This document shows positions 28,080 to 39,506 of a stretch of 64,000 bases of DNA, one piece after another. The DNA is from Struthio camelus (taxonomy: Eukaryota > Chordata > Aves > Struthioniformes > Struthionidae), in contig NC_090982.1 in the NCBI RefSeq assembly GCF_040807025.1, positions 82,634,963 to 82,698,962 of the forward strand. The letters run 5' to 3'. The notes beneath the pieces were generated by a model. The model saw only the letters and a list, made by a program, of their open reading frames with translations, searched no databases and had not been told where the DNA came from. How positions within the stretch are numbered: the first letter of the stretch is position 1; each line of letters starts with the position of its first letter. The position numbers and the translations under genes are program-made.

Positions 28080-28190
28080 ACATGGTTGGTACTGCCATTT
28101 GCCCTCTGTGAAATGGGAATCAAAACTTCATAAGGTCCACGAAAAAGTCATGAAGTGCTGCAGAGAGTTTTGGGGCAAATACCCATTATT
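28080..28190 (+). repeat. MIR-like SINE fragment
   Basis: TTTGCCCTCTGTGAAATGGG then AATCAAAACTTCATAAGGTC and ATGAAGTGCTGCAGAG follow the 3' half of MIR in sense orientation (CCCATCTGTAAAATGGGGAT, a CTTCATAGGGTT-type block, then AAGTGCTTTGAGA). The segment also lies inside an open frame at 27952-28227, which is one reason to disbelieve that frame. Confidence 0.55.
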
Positions 28191-28824
28191 GAAGGATTCT
28201 CTACCACAGCAGCATAAAACTAAATAAGTGGTGAGAGGATGTGGTGCTGGTAAATTCAAACAACTAACCAGGCAAAACTTTTGATGGCAGAAGGAACATA
28301 CCAGCAGCACAAAGCACTTTGGGAAGTAAAGAGTTCTTCCTCACCTGTGTCTTCCAGACAAGCCCGTGGGCCTTTCCATAGATATGCTTTGTGCAAAGAC
28401 AACTTTAAATCCTGTGACCTGTAGGTATTAGCCTAGATGTTACTGTGGTTGCTTGTAAGAAGTTTAGCAACCAGTTTCCTCTGGTTTTGGACAGAAGATG
28501 AGAACACTGCATAGCTCCATAGTAAAACAGGGCACTTAGTCTTGCCTTTGAATGACAGTGATAATTAAATTCCACAAAACATTCACTATAACTAAGTAGG
28601 CTACGCTTCTTTTTCTATTTATATGAGATTATTATTAACTTCATTTTCCAAGCTATAATCATAGAGGTAACCTGACATTTGCCATAGCTATATATGGAAA
28701 GAAAGCATCTGCATATGTCAGATTGGCCAATTATGTGCAGAAATGCTCTTTTTCCATGGATAATTGCGGTATCTGTATATGAGAAAGATTAAATATGCAG
28801 AGAAGTGAAATAAAGAGTAAAACA

Positions 28825-28844
28825 CATACAAATTAATTTGTATG
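28825..28844. repeat. Perfect 20-bp palindrome
   Basis: CATACAAATT is followed directly by AATTTGTATG, its exact reverse complement. Flanking bases (28824 and 28845, both A) do not extend it. The core is AATT-rich. Confidence 0.95.
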
Positions 28845-29340
28845 AAGGAGTTCAATGAAGCTTGGGGCCAAAACTGCAGACTACCCTAGATTCAGTAACT
28901 TTGTAGTCTTGAAATCTCAACTTTAATTCACAGGTAGGAGTTCAGACAACAGAAAAGAAATTACTAAATTTGTCCTCATTGTAATAAACTTTACAGAAGC
29001 ATTGAGCTGATGACAAGCCTCATCCCAAAGGGCTTACAAATAACTTTGTTACTTAGATGGATGGCTCTATCTGCCTGGATGAATGTGCAACTGGAAATGC
29101 AGTTTTAAGGTTAACATGCTTCTTATTTTATGATTTTTAAAATTTCCCTTTTTATAATATTTCATCTGTGGATGATAAGTAATAAATACACAATCATATG
29201 CATGCAGTAATTATTTTCTTAGAATGGGTTACATTAACATTTCCCTTTCCTTTTTATAATACCACTTGTTTCATGTCTCTCTAACTAGAGAGACTGTTAG
29301 AATTATCATTTCTCATTAAGACTTATCTTCACAAGCAATG

Positions 29341-29442
29341 TCTCCTCTCTTTTCTTTTTTCTTTTCTTTTTTTCTTTTCTTTTTTCTTTTCTTTTTTTTC
29401 CTTCTCTTCTCTTTTCTTTTCTTTTTTTTTTTCTTTCTCTTC
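29341..29442 (+). repeat. 102-nt uninterrupted pyrimidine tract
   Basis: Every base from 29341 to 29442 is C or T, mostly T4-8 blocks separated by single C (TTTTC/TTTTTC units), becoming TC-rich at both ends. Such tracts are unstable microsatellites and, with mirror symmetry, can form triplex (H-DNA). It is followed by AAACAG, which completes a sequence resembling a splice acceptor, but no exon is recognisable after it. Confidence 0.95.
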
Positions 29443-31639
29443 AAACAGCACATCAGGTTTATGTATAACTAAATCAATACCTCGAGGCAAACTATTTGAT
29501 GATTACAATAAAAAAAACAACCTCATTTTGCTGTACTTTGTAGAGGTAGTTTCATTATCGCATGTCACTTGGTTACAAGAGTTTATGGTACTGTAACTCC
29601 CCAAAGGACATTTTAAACATACGCTTTTTATGGCAACTAAACTCTAAGATAAACGAAAGCATTAAAATAAGATATTGGAATTGTTTCCTTTTGTCTTTGA
29701 TTGATATGAATTGGAGTCATAAAAAGTCTTGTTTCACCCTTCCCTCTCTGCAGCCTCCCCTTCCCTTTTGGCAAAATTTGAGTATGTTATTAGTGGACAG
29801 ACAAATACATTTTCCTGTGCAAGTGTTGAATGACTGACAACATAGCTGTGACACCCAGTTTCAAAGCTGAAACTTGATCATACAGCACAAAAAAAGGGCT
29901 TGAATGGCGAATCCTTAACCACAGATTTTGTTTTTCTTTCTGATTCATTGTCAACCTCTATCTAAAAGTAGATTGATTTACTTTCAGTGAAAGGAAATGC
30001 TCCCAGTAGTAAAGAATATATGTGCTGCAGCACACCAACTGGTATTATATAAATCTCTTTGTCTCACTCCCACAAATACATAAGCCCTAAGAATCTTCCA
30101 GAGGCAATCCCAAAAAATGCTAGTTCTAAACACATCTCAGCTAACTTAGGGTTGTAAAGCTTATATGTATACAAGCTGTTGGCTTATATGCTCATTTTTT
30201 GAGAGGGATTGTGCACTAAGCATATAGAGTATTGAACTGAGAAGCCGAAACATATAAGCAAGCAAGCAAGCCAAAGAGTTTTCTTTTCATCTAGGAAATA
30301 TAAGATGTCTTATAGCTCCTTCCTCAGCCATAGCTTTTTCTATAATCTTCAGTTTTGCTGTTTAAAACAAAGAAATAAGCTAAATATTAAAAATGAAAAG
30401 GCCAAGCTCTTATGAAGGTAGATATTGGGAAATTCACTGGATGAGAGTGAGAAAAAAATTAAAAGATAAGTGAGCCCTTTGCAGGTCGCTTCAGAATACA
30501 GTATTGCAGCTGGTTCTAGCTCTCCCTATTACATAACTCTTTAAAGAAGGAAAATATGTTGGGGCTCTGCCACTTGGGTGGCACATAAGCATAGTCGTAA
30601 TATTACCTGGCACTTTGAAGGTCTAACATTAGACGTGACTTATTCCACCTTGAACTGTACACTGATTTGAACAACTGTTAAATCTAGTTGTGTTCCAACC
30701 AAAATAAACTTATTCTTTATTGCCATTTGAAATTTGCTAGCATCTAATGAGGATGAATGCTTAAACCTTGGTCAGGATAGTGACTTTGTTTGATTTGAAG
30801 TCCCTTGAAATCAATAGGACTCTTTGTCCACTGCCCTTACTGTGCTTTTAACCAAGTTAAAAACTAGTCAGATACAAGAATTGTTTAGTTGTGGTGGGAG
30901 TTTATGGACCAGATTAAAACAGAGAAAAAAACTGGCCTTCAATAAAGTGGCAGAAGTGGTCCAGAAAGAAAAAAAAAAAGTTAGTAAAACACAGAATAAA
31001 CATGTATTCAAGCTGTTGTTTCTAATCAACGGAAACGAACTCAACCTCAGGAAGTTGTCTGTAATTTCACTTTGGGTATAAGTGAGACAGGAATAAAACA
31101 GAAAGAGTGAAGTCACATCTCTGCAGCGCTGGCTGCGAGCGGTGCAGAATGGCCCCGTGATACGAGTCCCTGCTGCTTGGAGAGTAAGGGCTTGTGCATG
31201 GAGTTCCTCCCCATAACGCTCTGCAGCAGCAGCCAGAGCTCCTTATAGCTGAATCTTAGCCCTGTCATCATCATGGGAAGCTCCTTTACTTTTGTAATAA
31301 CCTCATATAGAGTTTTAGGTTTGGTTTTTTTTTTTTCGTTTTTGTGTGTGTGCGTTTAATTTTATTTCTCTCATTATTTTTCAAAGAACAAAATGTGTTC
31401 AATACTTAAACACGCAAAGGCTAGAGCGTGGGAAAGTAAGTCTAAGAGGAGGAAAATACAGATGTAATCATTCCCGTAGAGAGTCAAACAAAATGAAAAG
31501 GGAAGAAAATCATCAAGGAGACAAACAAGTGTAAGTATCAGATGAGGGAAGGCAGGGCTTTCAGGAAGAAAGTCATTCTGGACACTGCTGTGCTGGGACT
31601 GTTTACTTGTCACATGGCGCTTAATCATAATAAATTAAG

Positions 31640-31830
31640 TTTTATTTTGCATTTTGCAGCATGCTAACTTGGCTCAGCAAGTAATGGGAGGAGCCTTGGG
31701 TCGCCAAATAGTGTTTCACTGAGAATAACAACAATTTCCCCCCCGGCAGGCTCGCATAAATAATGTATTCAAAAAGTGTCTCTTTTGAGTGGATTACTCT
31801 AGCTGCTTCTTGTTCTTAAAGCCTGTTGGA
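31640..31830. promoter_or_regulatory. Candidate conserved noncoding element
   Basis: This is unique sequence with TTTTGCAGCATGCTAACTTG, AGAATAACAACAATTTCCCC, CATAAATAATGTATTC and TGGATTACTCTAGCTG. Octamer-, SOX- and TAAT-like cores are mixed with moderate GC, unlike the flanking purine-rich DNA. It has no convincing open frame. Confidence 0.25.
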
Positions 31831-32439
31831 AGGTTTAACACCAGAAAGTCAGCCCTGCCGAGGCCACGATTATCTTCATTGAGCAACATTGCTGGGACAT
31901 GGTGAGTCCAATCAAAACGGCTTCATATTACCAGAGAACTTAAAGGGCTTCTGCAAAGATTTGTGAAGGTCCGGCCAAGGTGACCCACATCCCATCTGAA
32001 GGCCTAAGTTGGTCTAATGGGGGCCTGAAACACTAGCAAACTGGAGAAGTGTTTCTCTTTCTTCTTTGTGCTAGCTTAAATGACAGCATGGGACTTCAGA
32101 GAACGAGGCCCAGAGCAAGGATCTACAAGACAACGTAAAACTGTAGCAGAGGACACCTAGGTCAAGCAGAGGAAGAAAAATAAAATACAAACTTTTTTAA
32201 GGTTAAGGGTAGATAAGCGTGGCACGAGATTGCCTCAGGAGACAGAGGAACCTCCGACGTTGTAGGAGGTTATCAGGACAGGTTAGACAAGCAGCTGTCA
32301 GGAGCAGTTCAGGAACAGTTCGCCTGCTTTTGAGTAGATAGATGGAGCAGTCCACCCCTCGAGGTCCCTCGCAGCCCTGCATTAGACGATTGATGGAAAT
32401 TGTGATATGCTTGCAAGCAACTTCCTTCTGGGTTCAAAT

Positions 32440-32680
32440 GGGCTAAAGTCCTGTTCTCTGGAGCTAATAGGTGTTTTGCCACTATCTGCATTAGGAGCAG
32501 GGCTAGATCCTTAATTAAAGCTATGATTAGCTGCAAATACATTTTTCTGGGACTAATGAAGGGCTTGCCACTCGTTAGTAGTAATTTCCCTGTGGGTATC
32601 TTCCCATTAGAAAAAAGAATGAGACCCAGTGGCTCTGACGGGCCATTAAATAACAGAAATGAATAGATCTAAGTATTTAC
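32440..32680. promoter_or_regulatory. Candidate conserved noncoding element
   Basis: AGATCCTTAATTAAAGC, TATGATTAGCTGCAAATAC, GGGACTAATGAAGGGC, AGTAGTAATTTCCC and GGCCATTAAATAAC give five TAAT/TTAA-type cores in about 150 bases in otherwise ordinary unique DNA. The minus-strand open frame at 32309-32542 overlaps it and has no recognisable domain. Confidence 0.27.
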
Positions 32681-35600
32681 AATTTGCCTGGGCTTCCACC
32701 TGATTTTTGGAGGTAGAGAAAGATGTGGCTCCCCCCCCGCCCCAACTCCTTTCACCTCTATGAATTGCTGCAAAATTATCCCCAGGTCCTATCTGTCAGA
32801 CCTCAAAATCACACCTTAAGAGAATAGAGAACTAGAACAAATATTTCAATCCTTCTTTGTCAGCAGAGCGACAGAGTGTCAATGTTAAATGCATCCAAAT
32901 ACCTGTGCAGTAGAGCTGAGATTAGCTGTGTTGCTGCTCAGTCTGGGGCCTGCTGTAGCTACAGTGGAAAACTACAGATGTTTGTTTCCTATTCTAAAAA
33001 GAGAATCTCCTGAGATCCGCTGTTAAGTCTGCCGGAGATTACCTACGCCTTGAAGGTCATATCCCCAAAGCCATGTTGTCACAGGATAAAGCTCGTCTCT
33101 GTATCAAAATGAGTTGGCTAAACTCAACTCTGGCAGAAGTTTGGTTTTATTAGGGAAGTTATTTCTCAGATAAATGTGGTTAACATTTGTTCTCTGCCAT
33201 ACAGAACACAGTATTTATCTAATGTTCTTAGACTGGCCTCCTCAGCTGAGGTCTGTGACTGTGCCTGGGTGTAGTTTGGGCTGAAAATGAGGAGCAGGAA
33301 TTAGTCTGGGGCCAAAATATCAAACGCCTATTTTTTACAGCATTGAGTCTCAGCAGGGTGCAGGTGTGGGGATTCTCTGATGTCTGAAGCTTTTGCTGAA
33401 ACCTTTCCCTTCATATGAAGCATGGATGGGTTTCCTGTCCTCTAGCTGGATATCTATCTCCTTGGATATTTTAGGAATATATCTGTGCATTTTACCTTTT
33501 TAATGAAACTGTCCAGTGGTTTGGGCTTATACATATGCATTAGTGCCCCCCAGGAAATATGGTCTCCCTATTCCTTTGGAAAAGAGGAGGCATAACTACC
33601 ATTGATAAGAAAGTGTCATTTAATATATAAAAGCTGCTGTCAGGCAAAAAATAGTATATTCTCAACTCTGCCAAATCCTAGGGGTTAAACTTTGCCAGTC
33701 CCTAGCCAGAAAAGACAACTTTGCTCTGTATATCTATGTATGTTTTATTAGTATGTATTACTTTATTTTCTTTACTTAATCTCTGTGCTCTAAGAGTGTC
33801 CTATGTAAATCAACAGGAAAAATTAAACAAGATAAGGCTGATCTGAAGAGGAGAGAGAAAAAGAAATGTGTGGGAACTGAATTTATGGTTTAGCTGGAGA
33901 TGCACAAGATTTTGCGAGAACCCTCTTTAATCCAGTTTGAACAACACAAACGTGTTTGCTGTAATTCATAGGGTATAATGTGAGGTTTTATAGAGGTACT
34001 TTGTATTATACACTATATATTATTTGAGAGAGGAAAAATATTTCTGCCTTACAATTGTTTAGCACAAAAATTACGCTCAGTTTCCCTGGCCACACTGAAT
34101 GATATTTCCTGCATTCAATGGTGTTATTAATTTTAATGAGACATATCTAAATTAGGCTTTGCTCACCCTATTTATTAGTTATAGTCCCATGAGATTCCTG
34201 TAACGGTATATCTGGCTCTTTTTATGGCTGGGCAATCCAGATCTGTGCAAACACCAGCCAAACATGGAAAGGGAATAAATAAACCCAGGAAATGGTGAAA
34301 CTGAGGAAGAAATTACCGGGGCTGCAGGAGGGAGCTAAGTGTCTGCCACTTCCCTAGGGAGGACACGTTGCCCACAAGGGAATGTCTCGTCCCATGTCTG
34401 GCCCCAGGTTTAGGTTGATGCCTAGGGTTGTGCCCTTTTGGGACGCAGACAAGACAGTGAAACATTTCTTGACTTAAGAAAACAGGCTGGTTGCCTTAAA
34501 TGCATCCAGTAGCTGCTTAATGATTCACATCCCATTAGAGTTTATTTCTCTACCAAATTTTATTTCCGTAACTCAACTTTCCCCAAGAACTGCTCTTGCG
34601 GGGGCATGTTCTGGTCTGTTCTTGCATTAGGATGCGCTGAGATTCAGCCCATCTCATGGGCAGATCCCAGGGGCATGTCAGCAGCCAACTCTCTTATGCA
34701 ATGAATGCCCCATCTCCATTCAAATAACCCTTTTGCAGCTGGCTGGATGCTCTCCTCTCTTCAATAAATTTCCAGTGTTCTGTCCTTCTTGAACACAGCA
34801 GCTCATATATGTGGACACCTAAAGTTGTGCGGTTACCTCAGAAACGTCTAAAGAAAAGAGTGCCCTGCAGCATAAAGGGAAAAATATTGAGAAGCCTTTA
34901 GAAATGTCTATATGCTTAAGGAGGTAAAAAGACTTATTTAAAATTCTATCAAATTTGAGAATGATACTGTATACATGCAGACAGTCAACCTATGAAATAC
35001 ATTTAGGAAACAGGAAAAGCAATCCAAGAAATGAGGCCAGCTAGTCTGATTTTAATAGGGTATAGGGTTTTCCTGGAGGAGAGAATCATCCACGGTCTGC
35101 AAGCTAGTGGGAAATGGCAAAGAGGAACTCCATTCAGTCTCCTCAGAAAAGAACTATAACAGATCTGGATTTTGCTATAGCATTTTGATACCGCATATTG
35201 TAGGAAATTCTTGGTTAAGGTGGGAGAACATGGGGCAAGCATAAGAATTGTTCTGTTGACAAGGAACTGATAAATAGGCAGATAGCAATAAGCAGTTCTG
35301 ACACGATTAAGAAGATGTTTCTTGTGGGATTTCTCTTTCAACAAATTGTAATTAATATCTTCTTTAATGGTCTTGAGCTGGGAAGTAGGCTGACAAGACT
35401 ATCCCTCAGGAAAGACACAAGATAATATTGAGGATGGGGGGAATAGAAATGCGATTGCAGTGTTCATGTGCTCGTACACAGAGAAAGGTTATGAGTTGGT
35501 AGATTGATAACAAGAGTTTCTGCCATAACCTGAAGTCTCAGCTGGAGACAGCCAGGGAGAACAAAGGGGAAGATTATTAACCAGCAACGTGGAAGGACCA

Positions 35601-36059
35601 TGAAAAATGCCAGTATGATCCTGCAGTGGAGGTAGAGATGGGAAATATTAAAGACATATTGTACAAGGCAGCAAGACACCTCAATAAGAATTATGTGTAT
35701 ATTTTGGCCATCTATATTTGAGAGAGATGAAATAAGTCTGAAATAAGTGATAGAAGAGAAATACAGAATGTACTATTAAAGTGCAAGGGGATGAATAATA
35801 AGTATTTCTACTGTGAATATGGGACCATCAGTTGTAAAAAACTCAGCCATGGCTGTTTTAACAGATCAAAGAGTGATTGTGAGCCACGGATATGATAAGA
35901 CTACCAAAATGATGAACGTTATTTCAGGATGTGTGACACAAAATATTTTCACTAAAGACAGTGAAGTGATAACGCTGTTGGACAAGATACTGGTGAAACC
36001 ACGTGTTTGAAATAGAAACAGAAAAATCCACTGACCTATTCATAAGGAAGGAATCCCTT
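32681..36059. other. No gene seen; possibly partly old LINE
   Basis: The stretch 35000-36059 is purine-rich with a minus-strand frame of 113 codons (35003-35344). It may be an eroded upstream part of the CR1/L3-like fragment at 36060, because it has the same strand bias, but no landmark is clear. The rest is unique. Confidence 0.45.
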
Positions 36060-36300
36060 CTAAAAGAGCTTGCTTTGCCCCAGAACAAAGGCTGAGAGGG
36101 GTTATGATGTCTATTAAGGTATTCCTAGGGGAACGAACATCAAGAAAGGAAAAGAACTAATTAAATGAGAAGATAATGTTGACCCAAGGACAAATGGATA
36201 TGAGTGAGAGATGAGTCAACATGTGAGCGGAACATCTGAGGAGACTTTCTAGCCAAGAGGCAAGAAACATTACTGATATAAACTGGACTTTGAGAAATTT
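36060..36300 (+). mobile_element. Probable ancient CR1/L3-like fragment
   Basis: AGAACAAAGGCTGAGAGGGG then GTTATGATGTCTATTAAGG, GATAATGTTGACCCAAGGAC and AAATGGATATGAG resemble, in the correct order, the sense 3' UTR of old CR1/L3 elements. The family has an AAAGGCTGAGAGG block, then a stretch containing GTTGACACAAGAACAAATGG, and later a GAAGGTTTCTAACC block that may correspond to GGAGACTTTCTAGCC at 36240. The match is patchy. Upstream DNA (35000-36060) may be more of the same element, but I could not support that base by base. Confidence 0.5.
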
Positions 36301-37234
36301 GTCATTGGAATTTCATGCTGAAGAAGCTTGCAACACTGTTGTGCTGCAGCTGAGGATTCGGGTATGAGTGCAAGTTCTGGGGAGCTGTGGACCTCAGTCC
36401 TGGGAGACTCTATAATTCCAAATAATTCTGAGAGCACTGATTCACATGGTCTGATGTCACTGAACCTCTTAAACCTAGTCCATGCGGTCACTATGATGCT
36501 ATTTCATTCACTTCAGAGATCCTTTAACTTATTGTGGCCAAATTTTCAGTTCAGGGCAAAATCATTGGACATTAGTAATTCCAGAATTTGAATCTGTCAC
36601 TGGATTTTAAAATTTTATCAAGCTATGGTATCTTTAAAAAAAAAAAAAAATTCTGGAAGGGGTCTTGGGAAGGAAATGGTTACATTAGTTAAATCCTTTC
36701 AAATTAAGCTCAATATAATATCATTTAAGAGGGAAAGAGGGAGAAGAGAATGCATTTTATCCATCAACCTGAACTGTAATTTAGGTCTAGCTTCTTTATG
36801 AAATAGTATTAGAACTCTAAGGAAATAAGTCAGCTACCTTAAACCATCACAAAGATCATCAGAATATTACTTAATTGGTACTAGTATTTTTCTAAAGGTC
36901 TAGAAATTGGAATTTTAATATCCAGTAATCGCACAACTACAGAGTTGATAGCTTTCTCTCCGAAGCATCACCTTATTGCATTAGCAGACTAGTTTTAGAA
37001 AACAATTCAAAATCATGTCTCCTCTGACTAGAGGTAAAACAAGATCTCTATTGCATTTGCGACTCTAAAAACTAGAAAATAACAAATAATTAGGAATAAT
37101 GTCCAGGATTATCTGAAAGATAGAAGGATATTTTAGTGGACTAAACAAATACGTGCCCCTAATCTATCACTACATGATTGCTTAGTGAATAGGACTTTTT
37201 GTGATGATTATTATTATTTGAAATTCCTGCTTCA

Positions 37235-37395
37235 TTTCATTACTTTGTTGCAAACTTTCCGGGAAAAGTCACTTTATCTTTCAGTACCACTATTTCCCCT
37301 GTGTTTAAAGGAAATAATATCATTTCTTGGCCTGACAGGGGTGTTAAGAGGACAAATGTTTTAAAGATTGAAAGGCGTTCTTTAACTGTAGCGTA
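37235..37395 (+). repeat. MIR-like SINE
   Basis: In sense orientation this shows the MIR core and tail: AAAAGTCACTTTATCTTTCA (position of AAGTCACTTAACCTCTCT), TATTTCCCCTGTGTTTAAAG (position of CAGTTTCCCCATCTGTAAAA), GGAAATAATATCATTTCTTG, GCCTGACAGGGGTGTTAAGA (position of CCTCACAGGGTTGTTGTGAG) and AAAGATTGAAAGG. The order is exact and the match is good for such an old family. Confidence 0.75.
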
Positions 37396-37631
37396 GGAGC
37401 TGGGATACAAAAAGAAATAAAATCTAGTCTCACAAACTCTGCTTCATGGCTGTGTAAAATGAAGGCTCTCATCTATTGAGAATACATGTAGTTGTGGGGA
37501 AGTGAAGTGAGAAAAGATGATGTGATGGTAGAATTAGGGTGAGAGATATCTGTAACCAAGCATACTATCTCCGTCTCTGGTAAAGAAAAAAAACCGTAAA
37601 TGTCTTAAACCCAGTCAACTGTCTAAATATA

Positions 37632-37647
37632 ATAATGATATCATTAT
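37632..37647. repeat. Perfect 16-bp palindrome
   Basis: ATAATGATATCATTAT is its own reverse complement, centred on the EcoRV-type GATATC. It lies in AT-rich unique DNA about 240 bases after a MIR-like element. Confidence 0.9.
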
Positions 37648-38058
37648 ACAGTCTGCACCCACTGACAAATGGAAGGCACTGTAGAACTGTAAAGCACTTC
37701 AAGTAAATAGTAACACAATCTCATCAGAGGTTAAAAAGTGAACTCCTAGTCTTGGCCTCATTCGTATTATTTTTCATTCTTTATTTTTTATTGAGTTGGT
37801 TATTGAGGTCATTATATAATGTTCTTCAATTTATCTGGAGTATACCAGTTGACAATGGGACCCTTGAGTGACGAAAGAGCCTTGTAGCTGGTATTAATAT
37901 TGTATTTCATACAAAAAAAAAAAATTCTTCCTACAATATAGCCACCTTAAAAAAGTATGAAAGACAGAGGTTTCTGTCGGTTTCTGAGCTCTAGGCTCTG
38001 CCTTAGAGGCTTGCTGATGTCAAACCACAAATGCAACTTGGAAGTTGACAGAAAAGGA

Positions 38059-38073
38059 TTTTTTTTTTTTTTT
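38059..38073 (+). repeat. Poly(T) run, 15 bases
   Basis: Fifteen consecutive T. The phenylalanine run in the frame at 37957-38181 (and the lysine run in the opposite frame) comes only from this tract. Confidence 0.95.
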
Positions 38074-38547
38074 AATCCTTCCATTTGTTCTGGATTAATG
38101 AGATATGTATGCATACTCACATGGGCTTGTCTGCATCCTTGCACATGCAGAGAAACAAATTCCATAAATGAAGCATCGTAAGGAATTTATTAAAAAATTG
38201 TTAGAAAAGACCTGACAAAAATCTGACTTTTGTGATAGGGCTTTCATATGGCTTCCATTCACATGTGCAATGTCTCTTTCTTTAAGGTTTTGAAAAGGAA
38301 TAAAAGTGCGAGAGTAGCCATCAGTTTTTCTGGAGGTAAATCTTTCAGAGAGTTACCCGAGGTTTTCAACCGTGGACCAACCCCACCTTCTTTTCCCTTG
38401 CTCATTGTGGTATATTAATACATGTTTATTTACTTCTTTAGAATTTCTCAGTTCAGATGCATTGTGGATCTTGCTGCACTCTCATAACATCTTGCCTGTA
38501 TCTCACCTTAGAAGCTGTTTTACTTTGGTAGGAAGCTAGCTGAGTCT

Positions 38548-39487
38548 TCACAGAATCACAAAACGTTGGAGGTTGGAAGAGATTTTTGGAGGTCATCTAG
38601 CCCAGCCCCCCTGCTCAAATAGGGTCACCTAGAGCACATTGCCCAGGATTGTGTCCAGAGGGCTTTTGAACATCTCAAAGGATGGAGACTGCACAACCTC
38701 TCTGGGAAACCTGTTCCAGCACTGTCACCCTCACAGTAAAGAAGTTTTTTATGTCCAGACAGAAATTTTTGTGTTTCAATTTGTGCCCATTACCTCTTGT
38801 CCTATCACTGGGCACCACTAAGAAGAGTTTGGCTCCATCTTCTTTACACCCTCCCTTCAGGTATTTAAATGCACTGATACAATCCACCTTCTCTTCTACA
38901 GGCTAAACTGTCCCAGCTTTTTCAGCCTCTCCTTATATGAGAGATGCCCCTGTCCCTTAATCATCATTGTGGCCCTTCACTGGACTCACTCCAGTACCTC
39001 CATATCTCTCTTGTAATGGGAAACCCAGCGTTGGATCCAGCACCTCAGAGGTGGCCTCACCAGGGCTGAGTCAAGAGGAAGGATTACCTCCCTTGACCTG
39101 CTGGCAATGCTCTGCCTGTTGCAATGTAGTCTGCCATTGACTTTCTTCAGCACTCGCGCACGTTGCTGGCTCGCAGTCAACTTGCTGCCCACCAGGACCT
39201 GCAGGTCCTTCTCTGTAGAGCTGCTCTTCAACAGGTCCGTCCCCTGGCTGTAGTGGTGCTTGGGGTTATTCCTCCACCAGTGCAGAACTTTGTATAACAC
39301 CTGTTAAACTTCGTGAGGTTCCTCTCTGCCCAGCTCTACAGCCTGTCAAGGTCCCTCTGAAAGACAGCACAGCCCTCTGGGGTATCAGCCACTCCTCCTA
39401 GTTTTATATCATCAGCAAACTGGCTGAGGGTGCACCCTGTCCCATCATTTAGGTCATTAATGAAGATATTAAACAATATACCAGTAT
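38548..39487 (-). mobile_element. CR1 LINE, 5'-truncated avian-type copy
   Basis: This is a CR1 non-LTR retrotransposon lying on the minus strand, so its 3' end is at the low-coordinate side. Read on the plus strand it starts with TCACAGAATCAC, the complement of the CR1 3' octamer repeat. It continues with the familiar inverted CR1 3' UTR (GGTTGGAAGAGA, GGTCATCTAGCCCAGCC, GGGAAACCTGTTCCAGCACT). Beyond this come the reverse complements of the C-terminal part of the reverse-transcriptase ORF, with the catalytic FADD box readable on the minus strand at 39408-39419. The element stops near 39487, so about 0.94 kb of a roughly 4.5-kb family consensus is present, the usual 5' truncation of CR1. An in-frame stop near 39342 and a frameshift near 39296-39300 mean it cannot be active. 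The similarity to common avian CR1 is high enough that identity is not in doubt; the subfamily is not resolved. Confidence 0.95.
38986..39300 (-). pseudogene. CR1 ORF2 reverse transcriptase C-terminal remnant
   Basis: This open frame of 104 codons is part of the CR1 copy, not a host gene. Its translation carries blocks typical of the region after the CR1 reverse-transcriptase catalytic core: EKDLQVLVGSKL around residue 31, then SIASRSREVILPL and SALVRP around residues 64-82, then YKRDMEVLE at the end. Upstream on the same strand the coding sense continues in another frame, with [14 protein letters not shown] around 39390-39430 (FADD being the YxDD-type catalytic motif), followed by a TAG stop near 39342. 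The first methionine is therefore fortuitous and the true protein would begin far upstream in sequence that was never copied here. Known role in the family: reverse transcription of CR1 RNA. This copy is dead. The reverse transcriptase assignment is firm. Confidence 0.92.
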
Positions 39488-39506
39488 GAAGATATTAAAC
39501 CATATA
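39460..39506 (+). repeat. 26-bp duplication at the 5' edge of CR1
   Basis: ATGAAGATATTAAACAATATA at 39460 recurs at 39486 with one change (CATATA for AATATA), 26 bases apart. The first copy and the CCAGTAT after it fit CR1 sequence, so the second copy extends beyond the place where CR1 similarity stops. Confidence 0.8.

Larger units (their letters stand above)
28191..31639. other. No gene seen; AT-rich DNA
   Basis: It contains the 20-bp palindrome (28825) and pyrimidine tract (29341) listed separately, an (AAGC)4 run at 30256-30271 and a T12 run near 31325. GAAGTCCCTTGAAATCAATAGG at 30798 resembles a phrase common in old amniote SINEs, but is too short to assign. Confidence 0.55.
36301..38547. 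other. No gene seen
   Basis: Apart from the MIR-like piece (37235), palindrome (37632) and homopolymers (A15 at 36636-36650, T15 at 38059) this is unique AT-rich DNA. The two opposed frames at 36270-36591 are chance. Confidence 0.55.

Noticed and set aside
27952..28227. 91-codon plus-strand frame
   Set aside because: About half of it falls in a MIR-like SINE fragment (28080-28190); no protein similarity recognised.
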